Source: Rathayibacter sp. VKM Ac-2804 (lineage in GTDB: Bacteria; Actinomycetota; Actinomycetes; Actinomycetales; Microbacteriaceae). From it: DNA of 64,000 nt. The stretch lies in assembly GCF_009866655.1 (NCBI RefSeq), contig NZ_CP047420.1, positions 1,488,001 through 1,552,000 on the forward strand, given 5' to 3'. This document shows, one piece after another, positions 50,183 through 58,058 of the stretch. Every line of letters begins with the position of its first letter. The stretch's first letter is position 1. Made by a program: the position numbers and the translations under genes. The notes under the pieces were generated by a model. It did no database searches. It saw only the letters and a list, made by a program, of their open reading frames with translations, and had not been told where the DNA came from.

Positions 50183-51463
50183 GTGCCGACCCCCGCCGCC
50201 TCCGAGACCGCCGCCCCCCGGGCCTCCTCGCGCCCGATCGCCTGGCTGCGCGAGAACCGCGACTCCGCCGCCGTGCTCTGGGGCGGCTTCGCCCTCGTGC
50301 ACGTACTGCTCTCCCTGCTCGCTCTGTTCGCCCCGGGTCTGCCGATGGGCGACGTCAGCATCGTCTACAAGGGCTGGATGCGGACCGCCGTCGAGGGCGG
50401 CGGGCTCGTCGGCTTCGACACGGGCTGGGTCTATCCGATCCTCGCCCTCGTGCCGATCAGCGCCGCCTGGCTCTTCGGCGAGGCGGGCTACGACCTGACC
50501 TGGCTCGCCGGTGTGATCGCGGTCGACGCTGCAGCCTTCGCGCTGCTCCTGCACCGGGGGATCCCGGCCCGGCTCGCCGCGGCGCGCTGGTGGCTGCTCT
50601 TCCTGGTGCTCCTCGGTCCGATCGCCGTCGGCCGGATCGACGCGTTCACCGTTCCGCTCGCCATCGCCGGGCTGCTCTGGGCCTCGAGCCGCCCGGTGAT
50701 CGCCGCGCTCGCGCTCACCGTCGCGACCTGGATCAAGGTCTGGCCCGCGGCCCTGCTGGGCGCCGCCGTCCTGGTGCTGCGTGGTCGCCCGCGGCTGGTG
50801 GCCGTCGGCGCCGGTCTCTCGGTCGCGATCATCGCCGGCGTGTACGCGCTCGGCGGCGGCGAGTACGTCTTCAGCTTCGTCACCGACCAGACCACCCGCG
50901 GCCTGCAGATCGAGGCGCCCGTCAGCACGATCTGGATGTGGCTCTCGATCGGCGGCTGGGCCGGCAGCTACGTCTGGTACGCGGCCGACATCAACACCTT
51001 CGAGATGCACGGCCCGTTCACCGACGTCGCCGCGGAGCTGATGAATCCGGCGCTCGCGCTCGCCGTCGTCGGCACCGTGCTGCTCGGCCTCCGGGCGCTG
51101 CGGGCCAAGGCGTCCCCGGTGCGGCTGCTGCCGCTGCTGAGCCTCGGACTCGTGCTGGTGCTGATCGACATCAACAAGGTGCTCTCGCCGCAGTACATCG
51201 TCTGGCTCGCGCCGCCGGTGATCGTCGGGCTCGTCGTCGCCGGTCGCGACTTCGCGACGCCGGCCAAGCTGACGCTGGCGATCGCCGTCTTCACGCAGAT
51301 CGTCTACCCCTACCTCTACCTCTTCCTGCTCTACTCCAACGCGGGGATGGTGCTGGCGCTCACGGTGCGCAACGTCCTGCTGCTCGTGCTGCTCGGCTGG
51401 GTGCTCCGCGAGCTGTGGCGCACGGGCAGCCGCACGCCTGCCGCCGGCCTCGCCCGCGCCTAG
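50183..51463 (+). CDS. GT87/DUF2029 family polyprenyl-phosphate-mannose mannosyltransferase-like membrane protein
   Basis: A 426-residue protein with ten or more membrane segments after a short Pro/Ala-rich N-terminus. Features of the GT-C superfamily: GLPMGDVSIVYKGWMRTAVE with an early Asp, GRIDAFTVPLAIAGLLWASS, VATWIKVWPAALLGAAVLVL (the WIKVWP stretch is common in GT87), and INKVLSPQYIVWLAPPVIVG near the end. Such enzymes use lipid-linked sugar to mannosylate wall glycolipids. GTG 50183 is chosen from the TACACT box; ATG 50128 is an upstream alternative. Confidence 0.82.
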   Translation: MPTPAASETAAPRASSRPIAWLRENRDSAAVLWGGFALVHVLLSLLALFAPGLPMGDVSIVYKGWMRTAVEGGGLVGFDTGWVYPILALVPISAAWLFGEAGYDLTWLAGVIAVDAAAFALLLHRGIPARLAAARWWLLFLVLLGPIAVGRIDAFTVPLAIAGLLWASSRPVIAALALTVATWIKVWPAALLGAAVLVLRGRPRLVAVGAGLSVAIIAGVYALGGGEYVFSFVTDQTTRGLQIEAPVSTIWMWLSIGGWAGSYVWYAADINTFEMHGPFTDVAAELMNPALALAVVGTVLLGLRALRAKASPVRLLPLLSLGLVLVLIDINKVLSPQYIVWLAPPVIVGLVVAGRDFATPAKLTLAIAVFTQIVYPYLYLFLLYSNAGMVLALTVRNVLLLVLLGWVLRELWRTGSRTPAAGLARA

Positions 51464-51507
51464 GCTGGTCGGCGGGCCCGGTGGTCGGACCCGCTGGGAG
51501 GTCCCTC

Positions 51508-51810
51508 GTGCTCGTCGCATTCTCCGTCGCTCCGTCCGGTGGTGAGGCCCCCGACGCCTCCGTCCACGACGCCGTCGCCGCCGCCGTCCGCATCGTCCGC
51601 GACTCCGGCCTGCCGAACCGCACGACCTCGATGTTCACCGAGATCGAGGGCGAGTGGGACGAGGTCTTCGACGTGATCAAGCGTGCCACCGAGGCGGTCG
51701 GCGCCTACGGCTCGCGGGTCTCGCTGGTGCTGAAGGCCGACATCCGGCCCGGCTACTCGGGCGAGATCGACGCCAAGATCGAGCGTCTGGGTCGCGCGCT
51801 GGAGGAGTGA
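51508..51810 (+). CDS. Thiamine-binding protein (MTH1187/YkoF family)
   Basis: A 100-residue protein of the ferredoxin-like MTH1187 family (VAFSVAPSGGEAPDASVHDA; TSMFTEIEGEWDEVFDVIKR; RVSLVLKADIRPGYSGEID). Members form dimers or tetramers and bind thiamine or related molecules. GTG 51508 has GGGAGG six bases upstream. No thiamine gene is near, so its role is unclear. Confidence 0.85.
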   Translation: MLVAFSVAPSGGEAPDASVHDAVAAAVRIVRDSGLPNRTTSMFTEIEGEWDEVFDVIKRATEAVGAYGSRVSLVLKADIRPGYSGEIDAKIERLGRALEE

Positions 51811-51830
51811 TCCGCGCGGGAGCGCTCTCC

Positions 51831-51850
51831 GAGTCGAATCGTTTCGAGTC
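51831..51850. promoter_or_regulatory. 20-base near-palindromic operator before the MFS exporter gene
   Basis: The sequence matches GAnTCGAAnCGnTTCGAnTC with 16 of 20 symmetric positions. It lies at the expected -35 position of a TATCGT box (51866-51871) that is six bases from the GTG at 51878. It probably binds a repressor of the exporter; no regulator gene adjoins. Confidence 0.5.
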
Positions 51851-51865
51851 GCCTCTATTCCTCGC

Positions 51866-51871
51866 TATCGT
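51866..51871 (+). promoter_or_regulatory. Putative -10 element (TATCGT) for the MFS gene
   Basis: TATCGT ends six bases before the GTG at 51878, consistent with a leaderless message. Confidence 0.4.
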
Positions 51872-51877
51872 GGTCCG

Positions 51878-53137
51878 GTGACCCACTCCCCGGCCCGGAC
51901 CCGCCTCGCCCTGCTCGCCCTCGCGATGGGAGGCTTCGGCATCGGCTCGACCGAGTTCGTCGCGATGGGGCTGCTGCCGCAGCTCGCCGCGGACCTGCTC
52001 CCGGACGTCTACGCGGTCAGCTCCGAGCAGGCCAACTCGCAGGCCGGGCTGCTCATCTCGGCGTACGCGCTCGGTGTCGTCGTCGGCGCCCCGACCATCG
52101 CCGCGGCGGCCGCGCGCTGGCCGCGCAAGCGCCTGCTGCTGATCCTGCTCGCGGCGTTCACGATCGGCACCGTCGCCTCGGCCCTGCTGCCGACCTTCCC
52201 GCTCGTGCTCGCGGCGCGCTTCGTGGCGGCCCTGCCGCACGGCGCCTACTTCGGCATCGCGTCGCTCGTCGCCGCCGATCTGATGGGGCCGGGCAAGCGC
52301 GGCAAGGGCGTCGCCTTCGTGCTCTCCGGGCTCACCATCGCGAACGTCGTGGGAGTGCCGGCCATCACCTGGGTGGGGCAGAACGCGGGCTGGCGCAGCG
52401 CCTACCTCGTCGTCGCCGCGATCTTCGCGGCCACCGTCGTCGCGGTGTGGCTGCTCGTTCCGCTCCAGCAGGGGAACCCGGCGGCGACCATGCGCAACGA
52501 GCTGAAGGCCTTCGGCCGGCTGCAGGTGTGGATGACCCTCGCGATCGGCGCGATCGGCTTCGGTGGCCTCTTCGCGATGTACAGCTACATCACCCCGCTG
52601 TCGACGGAGGTGACCGGCGTTCCGCTGGGCGCGGTGCCGTGGATCCTCGTCGTCGTGGGCCTCGGGATGACGGTCGGCAACCTCGTCGGCGGCTGGGCGG
52701 CGGACAAGAACGTGCGGCTCGCCCTCATCGTGCTGTTCTGCGGGGTGCTCGTCTCGCTGACCGGACTGGCACTGACGGCGACCTCGATCGTCGGCCTCCT
52801 CGTGTTCGCGTTCCTCGCGGCCGGATGCTCGGCCGGCGCGTCGCCCGCGATCCAGACCCGGCTGATGGACGTCGCCCGCGACAGCCAGACGATCGCCGCG
52901 GCGCTGAACCACTCCGCCCTGAACATCGGCAACTCCGTCGGCGCGGCGCTGGGCGGCGTGACGATCGCCGCCGGCCTCGGCTACGTGTCGCCGATCTGGG
53001 TCGGCGTCGTCCTCACCGTCGCGGGCATCCTGCTCGCCTTCGCCAGCCTCGCCATCGACCGCGCCCGCGGCACCGTCGACCCCCTGCGCGACCCGTCCCG
53101 TCCCGCGACGGGCGGCGTCCCCGTCAACGCCCTCTAG
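51878..53137 (+). CDS. MFS transporter (AraJ/drug efflux type)
   Basis: A 419-residue major facilitator with 12 predicted spans. The N-terminus LALLALAMGGFGIGSTEFVA (GSTEF) is typical of the AraJ/YdhP group of drug or sugar efflux proteins; the A-like loop has AARWPRKRLLLI and the MFS motif near residue 110 is RFVAALPHGAYFGIASLVAA. The substrate is not predictable. The gene stands alone behind a palindromic operator. Confidence 0.9.
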   Translation: MTHSPARTRLALLALAMGGFGIGSTEFVAMGLLPQLAADLLPDVYAVSSEQANSQAGLLISAYALGVVVGAPTIAAAAARWPRKRLLLILLAAFTIGTVASALLPTFPLVLAARFVAALPHGAYFGIASLVAADLMGPGKRGKGVAFVLSGLTIANVVGVPAITWVGQNAGWRSAYLVVAAIFAATVVAVWLLVPLQQGNPAATMRNELKAFGRLQVWMTLAIGAIGFGGLFAMYSYITPLSTEVTGVPLGAVPWILVVVGLGMTVGNLVGGWAADKNVRLALIVLFCGVLVSLTGLALTATSIVGLLVFAFLAAGCSAGASPAIQTRLMDVARDSQTIAAALNHSALNIGNSVGAALGGVTIAAGLGYVSPIWVGVVLTVAGILLAFASLAIDRARGTVDPLRDPSRPATGGVPVNAL

Positions 53138-53200
53138 GGCGGCGCGGCCGCACCTGCCGGCACCGGAGGGGGGGTCTGCAGGCCGCCCCGCTGACGCCGG

Positions 53201-53241
53201 TGAGTCTCGATACGCCCCTGCGGGGCCACTCGACCAGCATG
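53201..53241 (+). repeat. Interspersed repeat element, forward copy
   Basis: GAGTCTCGATACGCCCC (left arm) and GGGGCCACTCGACCAGCATG (right arm), in the 278-base gap between the MFS gene and the response regulator gene. No gene is seen in the rest of the gap. Confidence 0.75.
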
Positions 53242-53415
53242 ATTGCGGCGCTGCTCGAAAGGTCTTGCCTGCAGACGAGCCGACCACGGAGCGGCGCCGT
53301 CGGAAATCCGCGTGCGAGCGGATTCTCCGCAGCCGCCGTATGACGCTCTGCGGGACGCGCCCACTTCGCGAAGCCGACCGCGGCGCGGCGGGCGGGGACC
53401 GCCGCGCAATCGAAC

Positions 53416-54075
53416 TCAATCCGTTTCGATCAGAATCCCGTCGTGGATCGCGCGCTTGCGCAGGGCGACCTTGGTGCCGACGTCGATGCCGACGACGCGG
53501 TACTTCTCGCGGATCCGCTTGAGGTAGGACTTGGCGGTCTCCTCGGAGATGCCGAGCTCGAAGGCGACGGACTTGACGGGCTCGCCGCCGCCGTAGAGCG
53601 CCATCACGCGGCGCTCCTGCGCGCTGAGCTTGGGTGCTCCGTCGGAGTCGCCGGTGGAGAGCGCCATGTCGAGCTCGTGCGAGATGTAGGAGTGGCCGTC
53701 CTTGGCCGCGCGGATCGCCTCGACGATCATGTCGGCGTCCTCGGTCTTGACGAGGTAGCCGAGCGCGCCCGAGGCGAGCGCCTCGCGGACCACGGCCGGC
53801 TCGGAGTAGGTGCTCATCAGCACCGTCTTCACACCGGTGGTCTTCAGGGTCGACAGCTTGACCGAGATCGGGATGTTGTCCTTGAGGTCGAGGTCGAGCA
53901 GGACGACGTCGACGGGGAACTCGGGGTGGGTGAGCAGCTCCGGCCAGGAGGCGACCGCGGCGACCAGCTGGATGTCCGAGGCGGCGCCGCGGATCCACTC
54001 CGTGAGGGCACCGAGGAGCATCTTGTGATCGTCGACCACGGCGAGCGTGATCTTCGGTTCGGCGGTGGAGGTCAT
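53416..54075 (-). CDS. LuxR-family response regulator (NarL type)
   Basis: A 219-residue regulator. The receiver has acidic residues in AVVDDHKMLLGALTEW, the acceptor Asp in VVLLDLDLKDN and the Lys in GALGYLVKTEDADM. The C-terminal HTH is LSAQERRVMALYGGGEPVKS with VAFELGISEETAKSYLKRIR. The partner kinase is almost certainly the one encoded two genes upstream. ATG 54075 has AAGGAC at the right distance. Confidence 0.9.
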   Translation of the reverse strand: MTSTAEPKITLAVVDDHKMLLGALTEWIRGAASDIQLVAAVASWPELLTHPEFPVDVVLLDLDLKDNIPISVKLSTLKTTGVKTVLMSTYSEPAVVREALASGALGYLVKTEDADMIVEAIRAAKDGHSYISHELDMALSTGDSDGAPKLSAQERRVMALYGGGEPVKSVAFELGISEETAKSYLKRIREKYRVVGIDVGTKVALRKRAIHDGILIETD

Positions 54076-54119
54076 CGGTGTCCTTCGGCTCGGCGGGAGG
54101 GCGGGGCGGTCGTCACTGC

Positions 54120-55361
54120 TCAGCGGTCGGCCGGATTCTCGACGTGGCAGTCGATCTCGATCCGGAGCGCGTCGTCGTGGGAGGTGTCGCGGAACGATCC
54201 GACCTGTGCGATAGCCTCCCACGTCGCGGGATCGACTCCGCGCACGGGCACGCCCTCGGACTGCAGCGTGAGCGGCACCAGCAGTGTGCGCGGCGGTGCG
54301 CCGTCGCCGGGCTCGCGCGGTGCGCCGGCGTCCACGTGCAGGACGACGGTCAGTCCGGAGGCGCCGTCGAGGATCAGCCAGATCGCGGAGAGCAGGCCGT
54401 CGCGCTGCCGGTGGCTGAGGAGCCCCGCCGTCCCGTCGGGGTCGTGCAGCTCGACCAGCGGCGCGAGCAGCTCGGACTCCTGGATCGCGTGGTGCAGCCA
54501 GGTCTCGCGGCGTCCCTCGATCAGGTGCAGCCGGAGGCTGGTGGCGAGCGCCGCCGCGTGAGCGGCGCGCTGGGGATCGAGGGGGAGGACCGTCGTGCCG
54601 TCGCCGACCTCGGCGAGGAGGCGCTCCGCGGCGAGGTCGAGGCGGGCGAGCTCCTCCGAGGCGAGCATGCCGACCGCGTAGCGCGGGCCGAGGGTGGTGC
54701 TCTGCACGAGGGCGCGGTCGATCTCGAGCTGGACCATCCGCCGGAAGCCGCGCATCATTACCACCGCGACGACGGCGGGTGCCAGGGTGACGGCCATCGC
54801 GCTGACGCGCGCCGAGAACGAGGTCTCGTCGCCGGAGCCCATGGCGCTGTAGGCGACGAGCTCGGCGACCGCGATGACGAGGGCGACGGCGAGGATCTCG
54901 ATGCTGCGGCGGTGCACGATCATCGCGGCGTGCGCGACGGCGGCGGCCACCGCGGCGGTGGGGACGGCGGAGGACGGGCCGTGCCCGGCGACGGCGATCA
55001 GATCGAGCACCACGGCCCCGGCGATGCCGACGAGCAGGGCGAGGTAGGCGGCCCGGGGCAGCCGCTGACCGCTGACGTGGATGGCGACGACGGTCGCGGT
55101 GAAGGAGGCCACGAGGAGCAGCCAGGCGAGGACGACCAGCCCGGGCCGGTCGTACTCCTCGACGGTGACGAGGAAGACCAGGAGCTCGTAGACCATCAGC
55201 GCCGCCGCGATCCCGTTCAGACCGCTGCCGAGGTAGCTGGTGCCCAGCGTCTCCTGCTGCCCCTTCCTCGCCCCCGCTGCCCGCGGCGAGCGACTGCGAG
55301 GCGCCGAACCGACACCGGTCCCGCCGAGGAGCGGTGACGCGTTCTCGGTGCCGGCGCTCAC
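54120..55361 (-). CDS. Membrane protein associated with a two-component system (no kinase domain)
   Basis: A 413-residue protein with about six membrane spans (residues 45-225) and a cytoplasmic C-terminal half of about 190 residues. That half has helical segments like those of a dimerisation region (TLGPRYAVGMLASEELARLD; LIEGRRETWLHHAIQESELL) but none of the N, G1 or G2 boxes of a histidine kinase ATPase. Its GTG overlaps the kinase stop (GTGA), and the regulator follows. It may be a pseudokinase-like partner or sensor that modulates the neighbouring kinase. I do not recognise a named family. Confidence 0.7.
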   Translation of the reverse strand: MSAGTENASPLLGGTGVGSAPRSRSPRAAGARKGQQETLGTSYLGSGLNGIAAALMVYELLVFLVTVEEYDRPGLVVLAWLLLVASFTATVVAIHVSGQRLPRAAYLALLVGIAGAVVLDLIAVAGHGPSSAVPTAAVAAAVAHAAMIVHRRSIEILAVALVIAVAELVAYSAMGSGDETSFSARVSAMAVTLAPAVVAVVMMRGFRRMVQLEIDRALVQSTTLGPRYAVGMLASEELARLDLAAERLLAEVGDGTTVLPLDPQRAAHAAALATSLRLHLIEGRRETWLHHAIQESELLAPLVELHDPDGTAGLLSHRQRDGLLSAIWLILDGASGLTVVLHVDAGAPREPGDGAPPRTLLVPLTLQSEGVPVRGVDPATWEAIAQVGSFRDTSHDDALRIEIDCHVENPADR

Positions 55362-56521
55362 TTCGGCACCTCCAGCACCACGGTCGTGCCCGAGCCGGGC
55401 GAGCTGAACAGCCGGGTGCGGCCGCCGACGTCCGCGAGCCGGGCGACGACCGACTCCTTGAAGCCGAGCTTGGTCGCGGGCACGGTGGCGATGTCGAAGC
55501 CCGCGCCGGCGTCCGTGACCATCGCGCGGACGGTCTGCTCGTCCTCGGTGATCGTCACGTCGGCCGAGTCGACCCCGGAGTGCCGGCGCACGTTCTCGAG
55601 GCACTCGGCGAGGGCGAGCAGGAAGGAGTCGAGTGCGGCGCCCTCGAGGACGACCTCGCCCGAGCCGTGCAGGACGACCTCGAGTCCCATCCGCCCGAAC
55701 CGGTCGCGGACGTCCTCGAGGGAGTTCGCGGCCGGCGACGCGGTGACGCTGGTGAGCTGGTACGAGCCGGACGCGCTCGGCGTCGGCGTCCCGCCGAGGC
55801 GCAGCTGGCGCAGCAGCTGGGCGTCCTGCGCGGCCTGGCGGCGCAGCGCGTCCTCGGAGACGCCGCGGCCGGAGTGGGCGAGCAGGGTGAGCGTCGCGAG
55901 CACCGTGTCGTGCAGGAGCCGCGCTCCCTGGCGGCGCTGCGCCTCCGTCTCGCTGGCCTGCCGCTCGACGCGGTGCGCGTTGCCGATGCTGTCGATGCGC
56001 CGGACGACCCGCGGGACCGCCGTGCTGATCCAGAGGGCGAAGCCGCAGAGCGTGCCCCAGGGGAGCAGGGTCTGCACGAGGGCGTTCGAGAGCATCGCGT
56101 CCGCCGCAACGATCGTGGAGACGAGGACGCTCGGCACGAGGACGGGCAGGAGCAGCAGCAGTCGGCGGACGGAGGTGGTCACCACCACGGCGACGGTGCT
56201 GGTGACGGCGTTGGCGGTGCCGACGAGCACGTAGCCCTCGAAGCCGGCGCCGGTGCCGACCGCCACGGCGAGGCCGACGCTCAGCAGCAGGCCGCCGGCG
56301 GCGAGGAGGAGCACCCAGAGCATCCGCCCGCTGCGGCCGAGCTGCAGGTGGACGACGGCGAGCCCCAGGATCAGCGCCACGGCGAACGGCACGGCGTCGG
56401 CCTGCAGGGCCGCGGGGCCGAGGACCAGCGCGAGCGCCGTCGCGTCGATGAGGAGGCCGATGCCGCACGCGGACTGGCGCAGGAGGCGGTCGCGCTCTCG
56501 AGCGCTGCGGACCAACGGCAC
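55358..56521 (-). CDS. Sensor histidine kinase (NarL-class partner, HisKA_3-like)
   Basis: A 387-residue membrane kinase. Several N-terminal spans (about residues 18-165) are followed by a HisKA_3-like H-box, RRQGARLLHDTVLATLTLL. The ATPase has ALAECLENVRRHSG, VTDAGAGFDIA and SSPGSGTTVVLEVP. It should phosphorylate the LuxR-type regulator two genes downstream. GTG 56521 is chosen because AAGGAG is seven bases upstream; GTG 56527 lies too near that site. Confidence 0.85.
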   Translation of the reverse strand: MPLVRSARERDRLLRQSACGIGLLIDATALALVLGPAALQADAVPFAVALILGLAVVHLQLGRSGRMLWVLLLAAGGLLLSVGLAVAVGTGAGFEGYVLVGTANAVTSTVAVVVTTSVRRLLLLLPVLVPSVLVSTIVAADAMLSNALVQTLLPWGTLCGFALWISTAVPRVVRRIDSIGNAHRVERQASETEAQRRQGARLLHDTVLATLTLLAHSGRGVSEDALRRQAAQDAQLLRQLRLGGTPTPSASGSYQLTSVTASPAANSLEDVRDRFGRMGLEVVLHGSGEVVLEGAALDSFLLALAECLENVRRHSGVDSADVTITEDEQTVRAMVTDAGAGFDIATVPATKLGFKESVVARLADVGGRTRLFSSPGSGTTVVLEVPK

Positions 56522-56613
56522 GGGCACGCTCCTTCCGGTGGGCGGCGCGGGGCGGACCCCCTCCTCACGATAGTCACTGCCCGGGGAGCCGCCGGGAAGA
56601 GGGAGCGGATCGG

Positions 56614-57834
56614 CTAGACCGCGAGCAGCCTCGCCAGGTGCCCGCCGACCGCGTCGTCCTCGATCAGGAAGCCGTCGTGGCCGAACGTCGACGTGATCAC
56701 CGCGACCTCGTCGCCGTCGATGTTGCCGCGAGCGTGGGCCGCGATGATCCGCTGCCCCTCGACGGGGAAGAGGCGGTCGCTGTCGATGCCCAGCACGAGC
56801 GTCGGGCTGGTGATCCGCTCGAGCGCCTCGGCCTCGCCGCCGCGACCGCGCCCGACGTCGTGCGAGTTCATCGCCTCGACGAGGGTGATGTAGCTGTTCG
56901 CGTCGAAGCGGCGGGTGAACTTGTTGCCGTGGAAGTCGAGGTACGACTCGACCGCGAACCGGCCGCCGCCGCCGAGCGGGCTGAGTCCGGACTGCCAGCT
57001 CCGCTCGAAGCGGTCGTTGAGCTCGGACGGGCTGCGGTAGTTCAGCAGCGCCATCCGGCGGGCGAGCGCGAGGCCGTGGTACGGGCCCTTGCCGTCGCCG
57101 GCGTCGTAGTAGGCGCCGCCCGCGAAGGCGGCGTCGTTGCGGATCGCCTCGAGCTGGACGAAGTTGAGCGCGATCTGATCCGAGGTGGCGCGCGGGGGAG
57201 CGGCGAGGACTGCGAGCCGGGCGACCCGCTCCGGGTGGTCGATGCCCCATTCCAGGGCCTGCATGCCGCCCATCGAGCCGCCGATGACGGTGTGCCAGCG
57301 GTCGATGCCGAGCCGGTCGGCGAAGAGGGTCTGCACGCCGACCTGGTCGCGGATCGTCGTGTACGGGAAGCGCGAGCCCCACTCGTGCCCGTCGGGGGCG
57401 AGGGAGGCGGGGCCGGTCGAGCCCTGGCAGCCGCCCAGCATGTTGGGGGCGACGACGAAGTAGCGGTCGGTGTCGATCACGAGGCCCGGGCCGACGAGTC
57501 CGGACCACCAGCCGTCGGTCGCGTGCCCCGGGTCGCCGCGGCCGATCAGGTGCGAGTCGCCGGTGAGGGCGTGCAGGACGAGGATCGCGTTGTCGCGCGC
57601 GGGGGAGAGCTCGCCCCAGCTCTCGTAGGCGACGCGGACGTGCGGGAGGCGACCGCCGGCCTCGAAGGCGAACGGGCCGATCTCGACGAAGCGGCGTCCG
57701 CCGGGGTGGTCGCCCTCGCGCCAGGCCCCGGTGGCGGGCGGCTTGCCGATCACCGAGCGGAGCTGGCGCTCGGTGACGAACGCCGAAGGGACGGTGTCCT
57801 CGAGTGTCTGCTGCCAGTCCATAGCGGTGTCCAT
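56614..57834 (-). CDS. metX: Homoserine O-acetyltransferase
   Basis: A 406-residue alpha/beta hydrolase in methionine synthesis that transfers acetyl from acetyl-CoA to homoserine. The nucleophile elbow is VIGGSMGGMQALEWGIDHPE; the catalytic Asp lies in GIDSDRLFPVEGQR and the His in TSTFGHDGFLIEDDAVGGHL. The conserved NILVLHALTGDSH-like and MLGGCQGSTGPASLAPDG stretches are present. The start is ATG 57834 or 57822; neither has a clear ribosome binding site. metY lies 224 bases upstream on the same strand. Confidence 0.95.
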   Translation of the reverse strand: MDTAMDWQQTLEDTVPSAFVTERQLRSVIGKPPATGAWREGDHPGGRRFVEIGPFAFEAGGRLPHVRVAYESWGELSPARDNAILVLHALTGDSHLIGRGDPGHATDGWWSGLVGPGLVIDTDRYFVVAPNMLGGCQGSTGPASLAPDGHEWGSRFPYTTIRDQVGVQTLFADRLGIDRWHTVIGGSMGGMQALEWGIDHPERVARLAVLAAPPRATSDQIALNFVQLEAIRNDAAFAGGAYYDAGDGKGPYHGLALARRMALLNYRSPSELNDRFERSWQSGLSPLGGGGRFAVESYLDFHGNKFTRRFDANSYITLVEAMNSHDVGRGRGGEAEALERITSPTLVLGIDSDRLFPVEGQRIIAAHARGNIDGDEVAVITSTFGHDGFLIEDDAVGGHLARLLAV

Positions 57835-57929
57835 CGTGGCAGAGTGCGGTGCGGGCCCGGCCTTTGTTACGCGGGGGTGACGCTCCGCTGCCGATCGAGT
57901 AGGCGTCGGCGGCAGCCGTGCGCCCCCTC

Positions 57930-57973
57930 GTGCTGATCGAGGAGGACGCGGAGCGGCCGTATCGAGATCCACC
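57930..57973 (-). repeat. Interspersed repeat element, reverse copy
   Basis: CGTGCTGATCGAGGAG ... CGGCCGTATCGAGATCC; a diverged copy of the family in the metX-metY gap. Confidence 0.6.
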
Positions 57974-57988
57974 GTCCTGCAGAGGGTG

Positions 57989-58029
57989 GGTCTCGATACG
58001 CCGCTGCGCGGCTACTCGACCAGCATGAA
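57989..58029 (+). repeat. Interspersed repeat element, forward copy
   Basis: GGGTCTCGATACGCCG (left arm) and GCGGCTACTCGACCAGCATG (right arm); the clearest copy in the window, forming an inverted pair with 57930-57973. Confidence 0.8.
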
Positions 58030-58050
58030 GCGGCTACTCGACCAGCACGT
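58030..58050 (+). repeat. Partial duplicate of the repeat's right arm
   Basis: GCGGCTACTCGACCAGCA is repeated directly after the full element, nine bases before the metY stop codon. Confidence 0.7.
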
Positions 58051-58058
58051 GTCGGCCG

